This document shows positions 1 through 10,459 of a stretch of 64,000 nt of DNA, piece after piece. Source of the stretch: Macrocystis pyrifera (taxonomy: Eukaryota > Sar > Phaeophyceae > Laminariales > Laminariaceae); assembly GCA_031763025.1 (NCBI GenBank), contig JASSKH010000007.1, positions 15,896,080-15,960,079 on the forward strand. The letters are read 5' to 3'. The translations under genes and the position numbers were made by a program. Position 1 is the stretch's first letter. Every line of letters starts with the position of its first letter. The notes under the pieces are model-generated. The model worked only from the letters and a program-made list of their open reading frames with translations. It had not been told where the DNA came from and ran no database searches.

Positions 1-45
1 TCTGCTGTTGTTTGTCCACCCATGATTATATTTATTTGGGTTTTT

Positions 46-543
46 GTCAAAATCAGGTATACCTGGCCACTTTCGTGCCAAAAACAGTTACATACTGAAA
101 TTAAGTATAAAACACACACCAGGAGCCCTGCTATTGGCCAAGCTGACATTGTAACAGATTTTGGCACGAAAAGGCCAAGGTACACCTGATTTTTTCTACT
201 CTGTCTAGCTTTCAACTGATTTTGGCCAACTTTGAACCAATCAGAGAGGCCATACGTACACTGTGTTTTCTCTCCGTATGCGTCTGCCCTCCCTCGGTTG
301 AAATTCTTCTGTATTGACGTATACACATATATATCCAGGTGGAGCCCGTGGTACCTACACCCTGAAGAACACAAGACAATTCAGATTTTGGAGGCCATGT
401 GGCACGCTTAATGCTTTAGGCGTGTTCTTTTTTTTTCCCGATTTGTCATGGACATCACACGGCTCGTGGCGCGCTTTTTTTACTTGGTTTTAGTATGTAC
501 CTGATTTTGGCTCAAACGGATCAGGTATACCTGATTTTGGCAT
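46..543. repeat. Inverted-repeat DNA element upstream of the DHHC gene
   Basis: Both ends carry the same roughly 18-bp word (CAAAATCAGGTATACCTG) in opposite orientation, at about 47-64 and 522-541. Inside lies a second, longer inverted repeat: an arm at 49-92 is matched imperfectly by the reverse complement of 150-194, with a spacer of about 57 bp. At 520-535 there is a perfect 16-bp palindrome, ATCAGGTATACCTGAT. No open frame inside looks like a transposase. This is consistent with a non-autonomous, hairpin-forming DNA transposon. No clear target-site duplication was found, so the outer borders are uncertain. Confidence 0.5.
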
Positions 544-776
544 TGCCCTGTTTATTTTTATGATGTATGAAAAGCGAAGTGTCTCTGCAACTCGGTTAAC
601 TTGGTTCCATCCGGCCAACACATCATCGCTGCTGCTGGTGACTGCCGCTGTCGATACGACGAATCTATTCAGCTATTTTAACAGATTAGTATGTCACTTG
701 TGCGTGTTGTGCTTGTCGGTTTGCATGTTTATGCCCCCCCCTGATCTCGGCTCTTCCTTCCCGTTGTCTACCGCAG

Positions 777-920
777 ATTATTTTGGGGACGTGCTTTGAC
801 TGGACGTTGCGGCTGATCGGACCAGTGCTCCTGCTGCTCGCGACGGGTTTGATTTCATCCGTGATCGGCATGTACTTCAGGTTCTTGCTGCCTGCCACGG
901 CTGACTTCGGCTCCATACTG
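777..920 (+). CDS. DHHC gene exon: membrane segment 1
   Basis: The exon has 48 codons and is phase 0 at both ends. It follows a pyrimidine-rich tract ending CTACCGCAG and is followed by GTAAGA. It encodes a hydrophobic helix (LIGPVLLLLATGLISSVIG) followed by YFRFLLP, which aligns by eye with the first membrane helix of DHHC16-type enzymes. Any upstream coding exon is not identified. An ATG-led open frame at 560-799 runs in a different frame and is not convincing as exon 1. Confidence 0.8.
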
Positions 921-3900
921 GTAAGATGAATGTGAATGTTAATACTAGTAGCAGTATGTCATACATGGCTCAAGTTAAGTTCGATTATCACTACATAACC
1001 TGGAACTGTACGAGCACGAAGTAAATCTTTACTGATTTTGCCCTGGTAGTGTAGTGTAGTGTAGTGTAGATATATCCTCCTAGTTTAAATTTGCCGGCTT
1101 CCCCGGTGGGTTGGTAGGTGGTCCGCGTGCCTACTAAGATCAATTTCGCGGGTTCGAGTCTCACCGAGTGTATACTCGTAAGGAGTTTTCTAGCATAAAA
1201 AAATGATCAGCGGAAAGCACGAGAGCGTGAGTTAGCAACATTCGATGAAAGTCGACGAGCAGTGGGAATGCTGAATGACCCCTATGTGCGACAAAAATGA
1301 AGGCACGTACCGGGGGAAGGGACGACACCTGTGACCACGGCTTGTCCAGAACCGCTGAGGGTAAAAGCTCCTACTAGTTAGGCTGGAAAGTAAAAGTGAA
1401 GAGTGTGTCACGTTAGGCTGTGTGCCAAGTGTCGGACTGTTACTGTGTGACTACGGGGCTACGCACGTGCCCCATGCAGTGTATTATCTGGTTTAGTCAC
1501 AAATGGTGGTGCCGCTGTGGACAATGGTGTGGAATAATGCCGGTGTTTATGTACCTACAGCACATACTTGGTATGAGGCTGCTTTTTTGTTTGTGCGGTG
1601 GCATTCGCGATGCGTTTGCAATTATAACCATTATTGTTGCAACATTACGATACATAGTGATAGTGATCATGGGGTCATTGTTAGGTGGCGTGCTGCAGCA
1701 ATTGTGATACAAGAGTCAAATGTTTTTTTTTTTTCATGCATTCTTGCTATCCTTGCAAAGCCCGAACGTTACGCGCTTTGGAATTGGTCATTCTCCCGCC
1801 TTTACGGGGACAAACTACAGCAGCATCAATTCGAATACTATTAGTACTAGCTAAAGTTGGAATTATAATGCTCGTCGAAGTTACAGCTACCTGGTACTTG
1901 AGTATACAAATTATTCGGTTTTGCAGTTATAGACGTCTGCAACTTGGGCTACGTATAACGGTGGTGTCAACGGATGCCATGCCTTGCCATGCCTTGCCTT
2001 GCCTTTCACTCGTACCTGCTACGATACCTTTCGCGATAACCCTACATCACGTAGGTGTTCAATAGCCCTCCCACTCACCTTGGAGGAAGGTCACTAACTT
2101 TAAAATAGCGCTTCCTTGGTCGGGCTGTCGTTTACGTTGAAATATGAAACGGCTCTCTTGGTTGTGGCACTACTTGCCACACTATGCACTACACTATTAC
2201 GGGGGGGGGGGCATGCTAAATAGGACCTACGGTACACACAAAAACCTATATATTTCGCTATTTTTGCTACTACGGGGGTCCATAGTTGAGGGGACCAAAT
2301 CTTGTTAGTAAAAATAGTTAAATATATAGATTTTTATGTGTACCATAGGTCCTATTAACTATGGACCCCCGTAAATAGCAATATTTCGTCCCACCAGGTA
2401 CTTACTATGGTCCCCCGTAGTTGCACGGCCAGAATAGCAGTAGTTGCACTGCCAATATTGGTAGTCGTAGTACTACTGCTTGTTGGCGTTGGTGGGGACG
2501 TTTGTATGTCCAATTGGCCAATTGGGCATGCAAGCACTTACGTCGTATGCATATTGCATTGGCCAGAGCGGCCGCGGGGCTTCGGGGGGGATGCTTTCTG
2601 CCCCCCCCCCGCTGGCCTACTGTAGCTAAGCTCTATGCTCTACGTGTAGCTGTGCTCTCAATGCTGTGGTCTCGATAGGAGTAGCTATTGTCTCAATACG
2701 ACCACACGAATGTCCCACGTGACCAACATCCCGTCTCCCTTTCCCGTCTCTCTTCCTGGCGTCGTGTGTTTCGCTATTTTCAGTACATAATTCACGCTGC
2801 GTGGGCGTTGTTTCTAGCCTTCAACGTGTTCTTCAATTATTACCACTGCGCCTTCACTCACCCCGGCAAGCCAAACGCCTTCCTGCCAGCAAATGCCATC
2901 AGCGATAGCGAGGACGACCTTACTTGCGATGACGAGGATGTTGTAGGAACCAGGTGAATTTTCTCTAAAACATGTCTCGAGCACATACATGTTGAGCATG
3001 TTGACTGACGCATGCCTCGGGCCCATGTTGAACATGTTGCCGCGCCGCACGGGGCGTTGTCACTACTGCTGTACTCCTGGCATGCTATATTAATGTGATC
3101 GATGTGCCAATGCAGTAATGCCTCTGTGCACCCGTGTTGCTGTATGGCATATTGATCGTTTTGCAGGTACCAATACCATGTACAAGGCTTGCATCAGACT
3201 CAGTCGACTGTTTATACTGTTTAGCAGATACTAGAGGTTTGGAGCAGTAAGTACTACGCATGTGGTGCTTCGCGAGCTATCCTGCACAGTGCTGTAGGGC
3301 CTCACCGAAAGCCGCCCGGTTGTAGCAGGCTCTGTGCCATGCACTTCAGTACCGTTCTTCAAGCGCTTGAATACTTGATCTGCAACACGCCGCCTAACCT
3401 GTTACCAGTACGTACGTACGTATGTATGTATGTATTTTGAATACCTCGTACCTGGTACTGGGATATGCAATGTGACGATATTGTTAATAGGGTATACCAA
3501 GTATTCATCAGCATTTTGGTTTTGCTTCAAACTCAGGAATTTGTCCGGAATACAGCAAGCGCCCTCGGTGCTCTGCTGCCCCCTCAACGAACAGGATATT
3601 CCGAACGTTCGGAACTTTCTATGAGGTGTTTTAAGACGGAAATAACAGATTTCAAAGCCAAACAAAGAGCAGGAACCATAACGCATAACTTCGACGAGCT
3701 CTAATCCGGAAACGGTGAAGAAACGCGTTCAGTGAAAAAAAACGCGTTCGTTTGACAGCCCTGAAATTTTAAACGCGACTCATTAGGCATCTCAAGATCT
3801 GCCTGTTCGTTTATGTATCACCCATCATCGCCCACCCCATGATGCATAGATTCTTCTCATGTGATGCCGTGTCCATTTGTGCCACACATGTCTGGCCATG

Positions 3901-6900
3901 CGATGGCATGTGCTGTTGGGAAGTAGCACGACCCGCGCTCTGGTACTGTAGTTGTCGCACGCCGTTGTTCTGGCCAATGGTTGTCTATTAATACCTGGTA
4001 GTCGATATCCCGCCGCATGATACAAGAACCTACCCGACTCGGACGGTGCTATCTGAGTGGCAGACCTCTCATTTCGGACGGAGCTGCTGTGTTGAGGGTA
4101 AACGTGGGAGGCAACGGAGGCAATGGCAATGCTGAAGCCTCCGGGGACGGAGCGCGCGCAAGCAGCAGCAACAGGGGGTTTATTTCTACGGCGGGGGGCA
4201 GGAGCGGGGGGCCTGGAACTCGCGTGCGGTGTGGCTACTGCAAGAAGTGCAAGGAGCCCAAGCCTGCGAGGGCGCACCACTGCCACGTGTGCGATCAGTG
4301 CATCGTCAATGTGAGAGTGTAAGAGATACCTCATTCGCACGAGACGTCGTGGCAACAACAGCAACAACAGCGGCACCAACAGTGACAACAGCTGCGGTGG
4401 TACAGTTAGCGCGCTGTATCTGTGTATCATGCAACGGAGCAGTCGCTGCTACAGGCTTTGCTTAGCGCCTGTGGTGGTGTCAATGTGCTCAATGTATTGA
4501 GAGTACAGAGGCGTTATGAGGGTCCTTCTGTTCCTGCTGTTGGCCAAGTGCCGCGCGATGACGTGGCGACTCGCTGCTATAGTATCAACGTACCTGGTTC
4601 CGAACAATTCGGGCAGGGCTGGTGCTGCTGGTGCAGCGTTGAGATGTAGTGTAGTTGTAAAAAAAATGTAGAATGCCTTCGTTGCAAGGCACTCGGCTCC
4701 AAACGCTGCTGTAGGCTCCGTTTGCAATTACGGCAGTGCTACGGTAGTTGGCTATAGTGGTGTGATCAACCATGCGTTTTGGCATTTGCCCATCATGGGT
4801 GATGCAGAAAGGCCCGATGGTACGAATTACCTGGTGATACATATCGTAACAACACGAAAACGTAGACCCTGCCACTTGCGTACTGCGGTGACTCTTGCTT
4901 TCTTGCTACCTACTTACCCTGCCAACCACCCACTACTCGCGCTGCCCATGGTTTCCTGCCCGCGAATTTGTGCGAGCAGATGGACCACCACTGTCCATGG
5001 ATGAACAACTGTGTGGGCTACCTCAACTACCGGTACTTCGTGCTGTTTCTTCTCTACATGTTTGTCGGCTGCGTCTACGCCGTCCTCGTCTCCGCACCTC
5101 ACTTTCTTGCGATGGCCAACAACACCGGGGTAGGACAATGCCAGTACACACTACAGTGTTACGTATAATCAAGGCAGTACATTCATTAGTAGTATACATA
5201 CACACTACACAGTATTGTAATGATGCTGTGATGAACTTTCCTGTTGTGTTTTTTTTTCTTGTTTTTTGTTGGGGGTATGAGCACGTGTAACACTACCAGT
5301 AAAAGCTAAAATACGATACGTCTAGTCACCCGCCCCGGGTCAAATGCGCCCCTCTTCAAAATGCGCTATTAAAACAGTTGAAGCACAATGCTGTGGAGGG
5401 TCGCCGTTTCATCGTATGGTTGCACGCGGATTTGTGGCGCGGCACGAATAGTTGTTTTCTGCTTGGTATGTATGTCGTCTTGTATGGGGCTATGGGGAGG
5501 AGGCTACTCGTACCGTGCTGGAGTGCGATGAAACATGTACTTGCTTTGTTTTTGTTGTTTGTATCCCCTAGGTGCTACTAGTGCGGGCGATCGGTGCAAA
5601 AACTAAACCCTTAGTTAGTTGACTTCATGTCGGCGGCTGTCCCTATGCTTGTTTAAAAATACATGGTGACATGTATGAAGAAGATTCATGAGTGCGGAAC
5701 GTTCGTTAGTTATTTATTTACCTTGGGTACGCAGTATAGTCAGTGGGTGCTGTGCCTTTTTTTTCTCTCTATTTTTTGTGTGTGTTTACACTACAGTTGG
5801 GTGATTTTGATTGGTGTCTCACGCCTGAGCTTTCTCACGCTTGTATTTGGATTGCTGTTTCACCCCCAAAGATGAAGAGCCGTCATGTCATCATTCATTC
5901 GCCCCCGTCATACTGATATCATGGCTCTTGCTATCTTGCCATTATCTTGCTAACGACGTATTCAAGCGGCCCTTCACCACGCCCTGTGTCTATCGCTTAT
6001 CGCTCCCGGGAAATACCCTGGCGATACCTACTGTCGTATGGTACGGCAGTGTGCGGTTGTTACTTTGAGTGTTAAAACGCTGGCATTGCTGTGTTTCACT
6101 ACAGTAGCTCACCACATCGGGGCTGGTGTAAACGCATCCCCCATTTGAAACGCAATATGATCAATCTGAAACCCTGAAAGTGACGGTAACTCCTTCCGGG
6201 TGTGCTGATACAAACTAGCGATCGCATTCCCCAGCAATTACGGCGATTCGAAGGTGCTTGCTGTTCTAGCTGCACAGTAGTAGGGTTGGTATGCTGCTAC
6301 TGTAGTACTGTTGGTATTGCGCACCATTTAATGGAGTGGTGAACTCGTTAAGCATTACACCCAACCGCTGTCGCACCCATCGCTGCTTTCTGGGCTTTAC
6401 TCCAGCTCTGGTCCTATGTCAGTAAATTCATAGTTCCCGCCGCCAACGGATCGTGTCACGCGCCGTTTCGTGCACCGTTACTTTTTTATGGTTTATATAC
6501 TGACCAGCGACACCGAAAGCCGACGGCGTCGGAGACGAAGGCTCAGTCTGCAGTCATGTTGACTTTTGTGCTGGCATTGTCCGTGGGCATCGCCATCTCA
6601 GTGCTGCTGGGCTGGCACATCTACCTCATCTTAACGGCGCAAACGACTATTGAGTTCTACCAAAACCAGACGAATCGATCGAGGGCTCGACAATGGGGAG
6701 AGGTGAGCGAACACGCGAAGGCCAGAAAACCATATAATTGGTTTTTCCATTGTCTATACTATCGCCCGCAAATGGATGGCAATATCCTCTGCCTGCATCA
6801 CAGTGGGGTACACACGTACGAGGCGCTGTGTGTACTGTGCATCAGTAGCACGGAGGGGAACGACGTTCTGAACGCATCGTTCATATTGCTGCGTGGCGAC

Positions 6901-8969
6901 CCCTTATCGTTAGCATCAATTTGGCGGTACAGCGTAGTGGTGGATACATGTTGCTTAATATCATTGTTGCTGTACTCCTCACTGTTACACTCTTTGGATT
7001 AGCTAGAGCTAGAGCTATAGCTACTGTACGTGTTGAAATAGTTGCAAGACCTTTTGGCACTTGCGATCTTCTGAACAAGTCAGGGTTTCAAGTGTCTACT
7101 GGGTACATGCCTTCGCTTTTTGGTTTTGCAGAGGGTTCAGCATTCACACAGTTCGTCGGTTCTCATCTATCTCATGCATCTCGTACAATCTTGCCGACTC
7201 GCGAACCAACAAGGTCGCCAGTCCAACAGTTGTAGCACCAACCCAGACTGTAGTGCCTATAACTGACGCCTAGGCCTGCTCTACGAGCTGGTTCAAGCTG
7301 AACGCTCCTTTTGTTCTTCCCCACGAATGCTGCTTGCATTTATCTACTCGAACGTCGCATATTTAGTTTTATGCTGACCCCCGTCAACACCGCAAGGCGG
7401 TGACACCGGCAGTATTTTGTTTAGTGCCTATTACTGACACCTAGGACTGCTCTACGAGCTGGTTCAAGCTGAACGCCCCTTTTGTTCTTCCCCACGGATG
7501 CCCCTTGCATTCTACTCGAACGTCGCATATTTGGTATTATACTGATCCCCATCAACACGGGAAGGCGGTGGCACCGGCAGCATTTTGTTTAGGACATAGG
7601 GCTCGCTCTAGCAGTAAAAACGTGTCGAGACCAACCACAACCGCAGGAGTCTAAAAGATAAAAAAATAGTTTCTGATGGAACATACCGTTTTGTTTTTCT
7701 TTATATTTTGTTCTGAACGAGCTAGTTCCAGGTGCTCAAAGGTATGTCTGTAATTATTTTGGTACAAACATTTGATGAATTGACGTAAAACTAGTACGTA
7801 CCTGATATCATTTACCCCAAACATAAACCCTACGCTGAAGCTACTGGAGGTGTTTACAAGCCAACGACGTAAATTGTACATTTTCCCGCACCAAAATTCA
7901 AATGCCCACGCCGCTTTTAAGAGATAAACCCTGAAAATTTGCACATGTGTTTTTTTATGTCCTTCCCCAACATTGAAGGAGTGGTTTAAGTATTAATTAT
8001 TTCTTTCCTTCGCCGAAAATGTTGAGTGGAAGGAGGCCCAAAGTTTCCAGAAAACAAATAACAAACAATCAGGCGAAAATGAAATAAATCTAACTTAACG
8101 TGACGTCAAATGTTGGCAAGAGGTCATTGAACGAACACGCCTGTAATTTTTCAGGGTTTGACTCAAAATAACGGCGTCGACTTTGGCCGAGGAACAAAGT
8201 TATTTATATACTTGGAACTAGCCTGTGACCAGGTATCGTTTCTTTTGTTTTGACAGAGCTGACTCTATTGCATTACGAAGCTCTGGTGTTCCCTTAGTTA
8301 CGCTCCGTTGCTCCATGTCTCTATCTTCTATTGATGGTCTGTTGTTCGGAAATCACTCCAGCTTGTCTTCCCCCCCCCCGTTCTGTCAGGGAAAGGCTAG
8401 TGCTAAGAAACAAGGTGGAATCGGAAAAACACTTGGAAAATATACGGGGGATTGAGGGAAGGAATATGAATGAAAACGTATTTGCATGGCCCAATAGACT
8501 TCGCGAAAACGCTGAAACTGCGCTTTCGTGTAGGGGACCTGGACCTGCCAGAAAGAAGAAAGAGGTACACCAGTAGCCGGGAGGAGAAGGAAGTAGATGC
8601 ACAGATGTGATCGTGTGGCAAAGCAATAGAGAGTAGAACTCACATAGTAGGAGAATGTGAAATATGCAAGGAGGAACGGGATGTGTTAGAAGAGGAGATG
8701 AGGGGAATAGACGAATATGACATGGAGGAGTTTAATACAATGAATAGCAGCGAGAAAACGATCGCTATCTTAGGAGATAGATGGTGGCCACAGGAGGCCA
8801 AACAGGAAGGGGATAAGATCAGCAAAAAAAATCTAGGTAAGATATGGAAACAACGTGATGAGCGCCCAATTGTTGGAGGTGTCTCTATTAGGAGTAGGAA
8901 CGGTGGTCCATCTCGAAAGGGATGCGTGGTCAATGGTTAAATGACTAAGGCAAGCAACTAATGAGTACG

Positions 8970-9020
<51 letters not shown>

Positions 9021-9247
9021 TTCTGTCTGCGGTTTGTGTTGTGTGTTTGTGTGTTGTTTATGCGCTTGGCTTTGCGTGAAAGGTGTGGAGTAACCCCTTC
9101 GATGTGGGATACAAGGGAAACTGGGAGCAGGTCTTCGGCCAAAAATCTTTCCTCTTGGGTCTGATGCCCAGCAGGTGTCCTCCCCCACCCCCTGTGGTGG
9201 ACTTTTTCCCTCCCGAGGAGGAGGACCGAAGGCAACGCTTCTCGGAT
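777..9247 (+). CDS. DHHC-type protein S-acyltransferase (palmitoyltransferase), multi-exon
   Basis: This is an integral membrane enzyme that transfers palmitate from acyl-CoA to protein cysteines, usually at the Golgi/ER or plasma membrane. Supported exons are 777-920, 2784-2953, about 4058-4310, 4980-5129, 6508-6702 and 9083-9247, giving about 358 residues. Joining them gives, in order: membrane segment 1, membrane segment 2 followed by the FNYYHCAFTHPG motif, an acidic loop, the Cys/His-rich zinc domain, catalytic DHHCPWMNNCVG, membrane segment 3, membrane segment 4, TTIE (the family TTxE motif) and NPFDVG..NW (the PaCCT-type C-terminal motif). Splice phases agree at every junction except that the fourth exon's start has two compatible choices. 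Layout and spacing resemble the ZDHHC16/plant PAT16 type. The N-terminal exon is not found and may lie left of the window. The end is unsure: GTGAGT at 9248 suggests another intron, but read-through would stop at 9367. The Cys ligands and the catalytic Cys are all present, so the gene looks functional. Confidence 0.9.
1085..1395 (+). repeat. tRNA-derived SINE-like unit in a DHHC intron
   Basis: The head (about 1096-1170) contains TTGGTAGG, like a tRNA D-arm/box A, and GGGTTCGAGTCTC, like box B, about 45 bp apart. It does not fold into a full cloverleaf, so it is not called a tRNA gene. The body (about 1205-1390) is repeated with clear divergence at 12480-12700. The unit lies between DHHC exons 777-920 and 2784-2953. 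The element class is inferred from the promoter boxes, and the 3' end is not defined. Confidence 0.45.
2199..2421. mobile_element. Miniature inverted-repeat transposon, outer copy split by an inner copy
   Basis: The outer ends read TACGGGGG (2199) and CCCCCGTAG (2421). The left half continues as ATAGGACCTACGGTACACAC plus a T-rich middle. A second copy of the same family sits in its centre. The outer right half then resumes, ending TACTATGGTCCCCCGTA. Two other copies lie at 42250-42352 and 57141-57243. There is no coding capacity. Confidence 0.7.
2270..2373. mobile_element. Inner MITE copy, about 100 bp, TA target site
   Basis: The terminal inverted repeats are CGGGGGTCCATAGTT at the left and AACTATGGACCCCCG at the right, each flanked by TA. 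A TA target-site duplication and short termini suggest a Tc1/mariner-type non-autonomous element; this class call is inference. It is inserted in the middle of an older copy of itself. Confidence 0.75.
2784..2953 (+). CDS. DHHC gene exon: membrane segment 2
   Basis: The acceptor is GCTATTTTCAG and the donor is CAG|GTGAAT. It starts in phase 0 and ends two bases into a codon. It encodes a hydrophobic helix ending FNVFFNYYHC, then the family-typical THPGKP turn, then an acidic serine/aspartate-rich loop (SDSEDD...CDDED) leading to the zinc domain. Confidence 0.85.
4058..4310 (+). CDS. DHHC gene exon: cysteine-rich zinc domain
   Basis: The donor is CAAT|GTGAGA. The exon encodes a Gly/Ser/Asn-rich low-complexity linker followed by CGYCKKCKEPKPARAHHC and then CDQC, the first two-thirds of the zinc-binding DHHC-CRD. 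The acceptor is ambiguous. AG at 4057 and AG at 4063 both keep the phase set by the previous exon, and a third phase-compatible AG lies at 4096. Confidence 0.85.
4980..5129 (+). CDS. DHHC gene exon: catalytic DHHC and membrane segment 3
   Basis: Exactly 50 codons, phase 0 to phase 0. The acceptor GCGAGCAG lies directly before ATG GAC CAC CAC TGT and the donor is GG|GTAGGA. It encodes MDHHCPWMNNCVGYLNYRYF, then a membrane helix. The catalytic cysteine is the TGT at 4989-4991. The intron before this exon splits the zinc domain just upstream of the DHHC tetrapeptide. Confidence 0.9.
6508..6702 (+). CDS. DHHC gene exon: membrane segment 4 and TTxE motif
   Basis: This exon has 65 codons, phase 0 to phase 0. 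The acceptor is a T-rich tract ending GACCAG and the donor is GAG|GTGAGC. It encodes a basic loop, a long hydrophobic helix (LTFVLALSVGIAISVLLG) and TTIEFYQNQ, the conserved TTxE motif. It ends RQWGE, which joins in frame to the NPF-motif exon 2.4 kb downstream. Confidence 0.85.
8400..8945 (+). mobile_element. LINE remnant: 3' end of reverse-transcriptase ORF
   Basis: Several frames together read like the C-terminal tail of a non-LTR retrotransposon ORF2. There is a LRFRVGDLDLPERRKRY segment near 8515-8570, then a segment from about 8641 to the stop at 8938-8940 with HIVGECEICKEERDVLEEE, LGDRWWPQEAK and SRNGGPSRKGC. The cysteine/histidine group is typical of LINE tails. The copy is 5'-truncated and broken: a TGA follows DAQM near 8610, and the frame shifts between the two segments. 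It lies in the sense orientation in the 2.4-kb DHHC intron and ends about 30 bp before a pure C run. Confidence 0.65.
8970..9019 (+). repeat. Poly-C tract (50 bases)
   Basis: An uninterrupted run of 50 C follows the LINE remnant and lies 63 bp upstream of the acceptor of a DHHC exon. The run could act as part of an extended pyrimidine tract. Its exact length may be affected by sequencing error. Confidence 0.9.
9083..9247 (+). CDS. DHHC gene exon: C-terminal NPF/NW motif
   Basis: The acceptor GTGAAAG is preceded by a GT/T-rich tract and by a 50-base poly-C run. It encodes VWSNPFDVGYKGNWEQVFG, the conserved PaCCT-like C-terminal motif, then a leucine segment and a proline run (PSRCPPPPP) with an acidic stretch. 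GGAT|GTGAGT at 9248 is a strong donor in phase 0. If unspliced, the frame stops at 9365-9367. Confidence 0.8.
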
Positions 9248-9367
9248 GTGAGTCAATGCTGCATGTTTTCCTTGCAATATGCTCCCCAATCGCTGACACT
9301 TCGTGTAATAAGCCAGCACATTACTACAGTAGTATTGCGGGGGGACATAGAATTTCATAATAGTTAG

Positions 9368-10245
9368 AACCCACGGCGGACCCCAAAGAGTTTATCTCCC
9401 TACTTATATCTTACCAACCATATTTGGTTCTGATTACTATGATGAACCCTCGTATTAGTGATAGTTTCATGCGGCGGCCGCTAGTTGCGATGCTGCGGCC
9501 TTGAGATACTCCCTTCTGTCCTCTTGTGTGCGGTCTCGTTAAAGTCTGTAAATTATAAGGGTGCAGCTGTTTTGCTAGAGCTGTTACTGTAATTAGTGTA
9601 TGTACTGTAACTACTGTAATTATTGATACCGATAGAAGTGCTAGGATTAGGTTGAGTCGCATGTATATTTATATGTGCATGCATGTGTGTATCCCCACGC
9701 CCCTGTGTTGCGGTCAAGCTTGCCCTTCGCCGCTGGGATATTCCCTGCCGCCAATTTCTGTGTTATTATGTACAGTACATAGTACCAATTTCGGCCCTAT
9801 TGCAAGGGACACACCGGTCTACTGCACTTGTATTTACACATTGGGTACACAGTAACTGTACACATCTGACAACACAAGTGCGGCAGGCCTGATGGAGCGA
9901 ATTTGTTATGGACTTTTTGTACGAAGTATAGACGTTATGTCTCTCGCCTCTCGCCCTTTCAAACACTCTTTTTCACCCTACGTGCTGTATGTGTGATGCA
10001 CTATCTATGATATCTATGATACACCGCAGAGCTACTATCTATTTCGTCAAGTACATGGACAATACTGTAATACAAGCATACCTGCTGTGTGCGCTCCAAC
10101 CTCAACTGGCTCGTCCCAACTGCAGTACTGTAGTACAATAATACAACCGTAGAAGTAACATACCCAGGCAGAGCACAAATACCACACTTACGGTTCTGAC
10201 CTTGCATCTCAACTCGTCCGTGTCCCCGTGGCCCTTCAACCCAAT
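9368..10245. other. No gene recognised
   Basis: This is intergenic DNA between the DHHC gene's last known exon and a terminal exon on the other strand. It holds ordinary mixed sequence with several GTAC-rich palindromic words (for example CAGTACTGTAGTAC near 10124). If the DHHC gene continues, further exons could lie here, but none is evident. Confidence 0.4.
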
Positions 10246-10458
10246 TCACTCGTTCAATTTGCTTGCCCGTCGCTTCTTATATACCGCTGTCATCGCGTTC
10301 GTGCCATCGTCGTGTTCGACGTCATAATCGTGCTCATCATCGTCATCCTCGTGGTCACAGGAGGGAGAGTGGACGGTGGATGAGCCTTTGAGCAGTGACC
10401 ACATCGTATAACGTGCCACCACGGAAAACAAGAGTCCCGGATCGAGCCCCTGGCAAAC
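10246..10458 (-). CDS. Terminal exon of an unidentified gene with acidic then basic C-terminus
   Basis: On the - strand the acceptor is CTTTTACTCCTAAG at 10459, or alternatively TTTGCCAG at 10450. Both keep the same frame. The exon encodes about 68-71 residues ending in TGA (+ strand 10246-10248). It starts GLDPGLLFSVVARYTMW, has an acidic run (HEDDDDEHDYDVEHDDG), and ends in a basic YKKRRASKLNE tail. The acidic-basic composition and clean acceptor argue for real coding. Upstream exons at higher coordinates were not found. It lies tail to tail with the DHHC gene. The family is not recognised. Confidence 0.4.
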   Translation of the reverse strand, partial: VCQGLDPGLLFSVVARYTMWSLLKGSSTVHSPSCDHEDDDDEHDYDVEHDDGTNAMTAVYKKRRASKLNE

Positions 10459-10459
10459 C

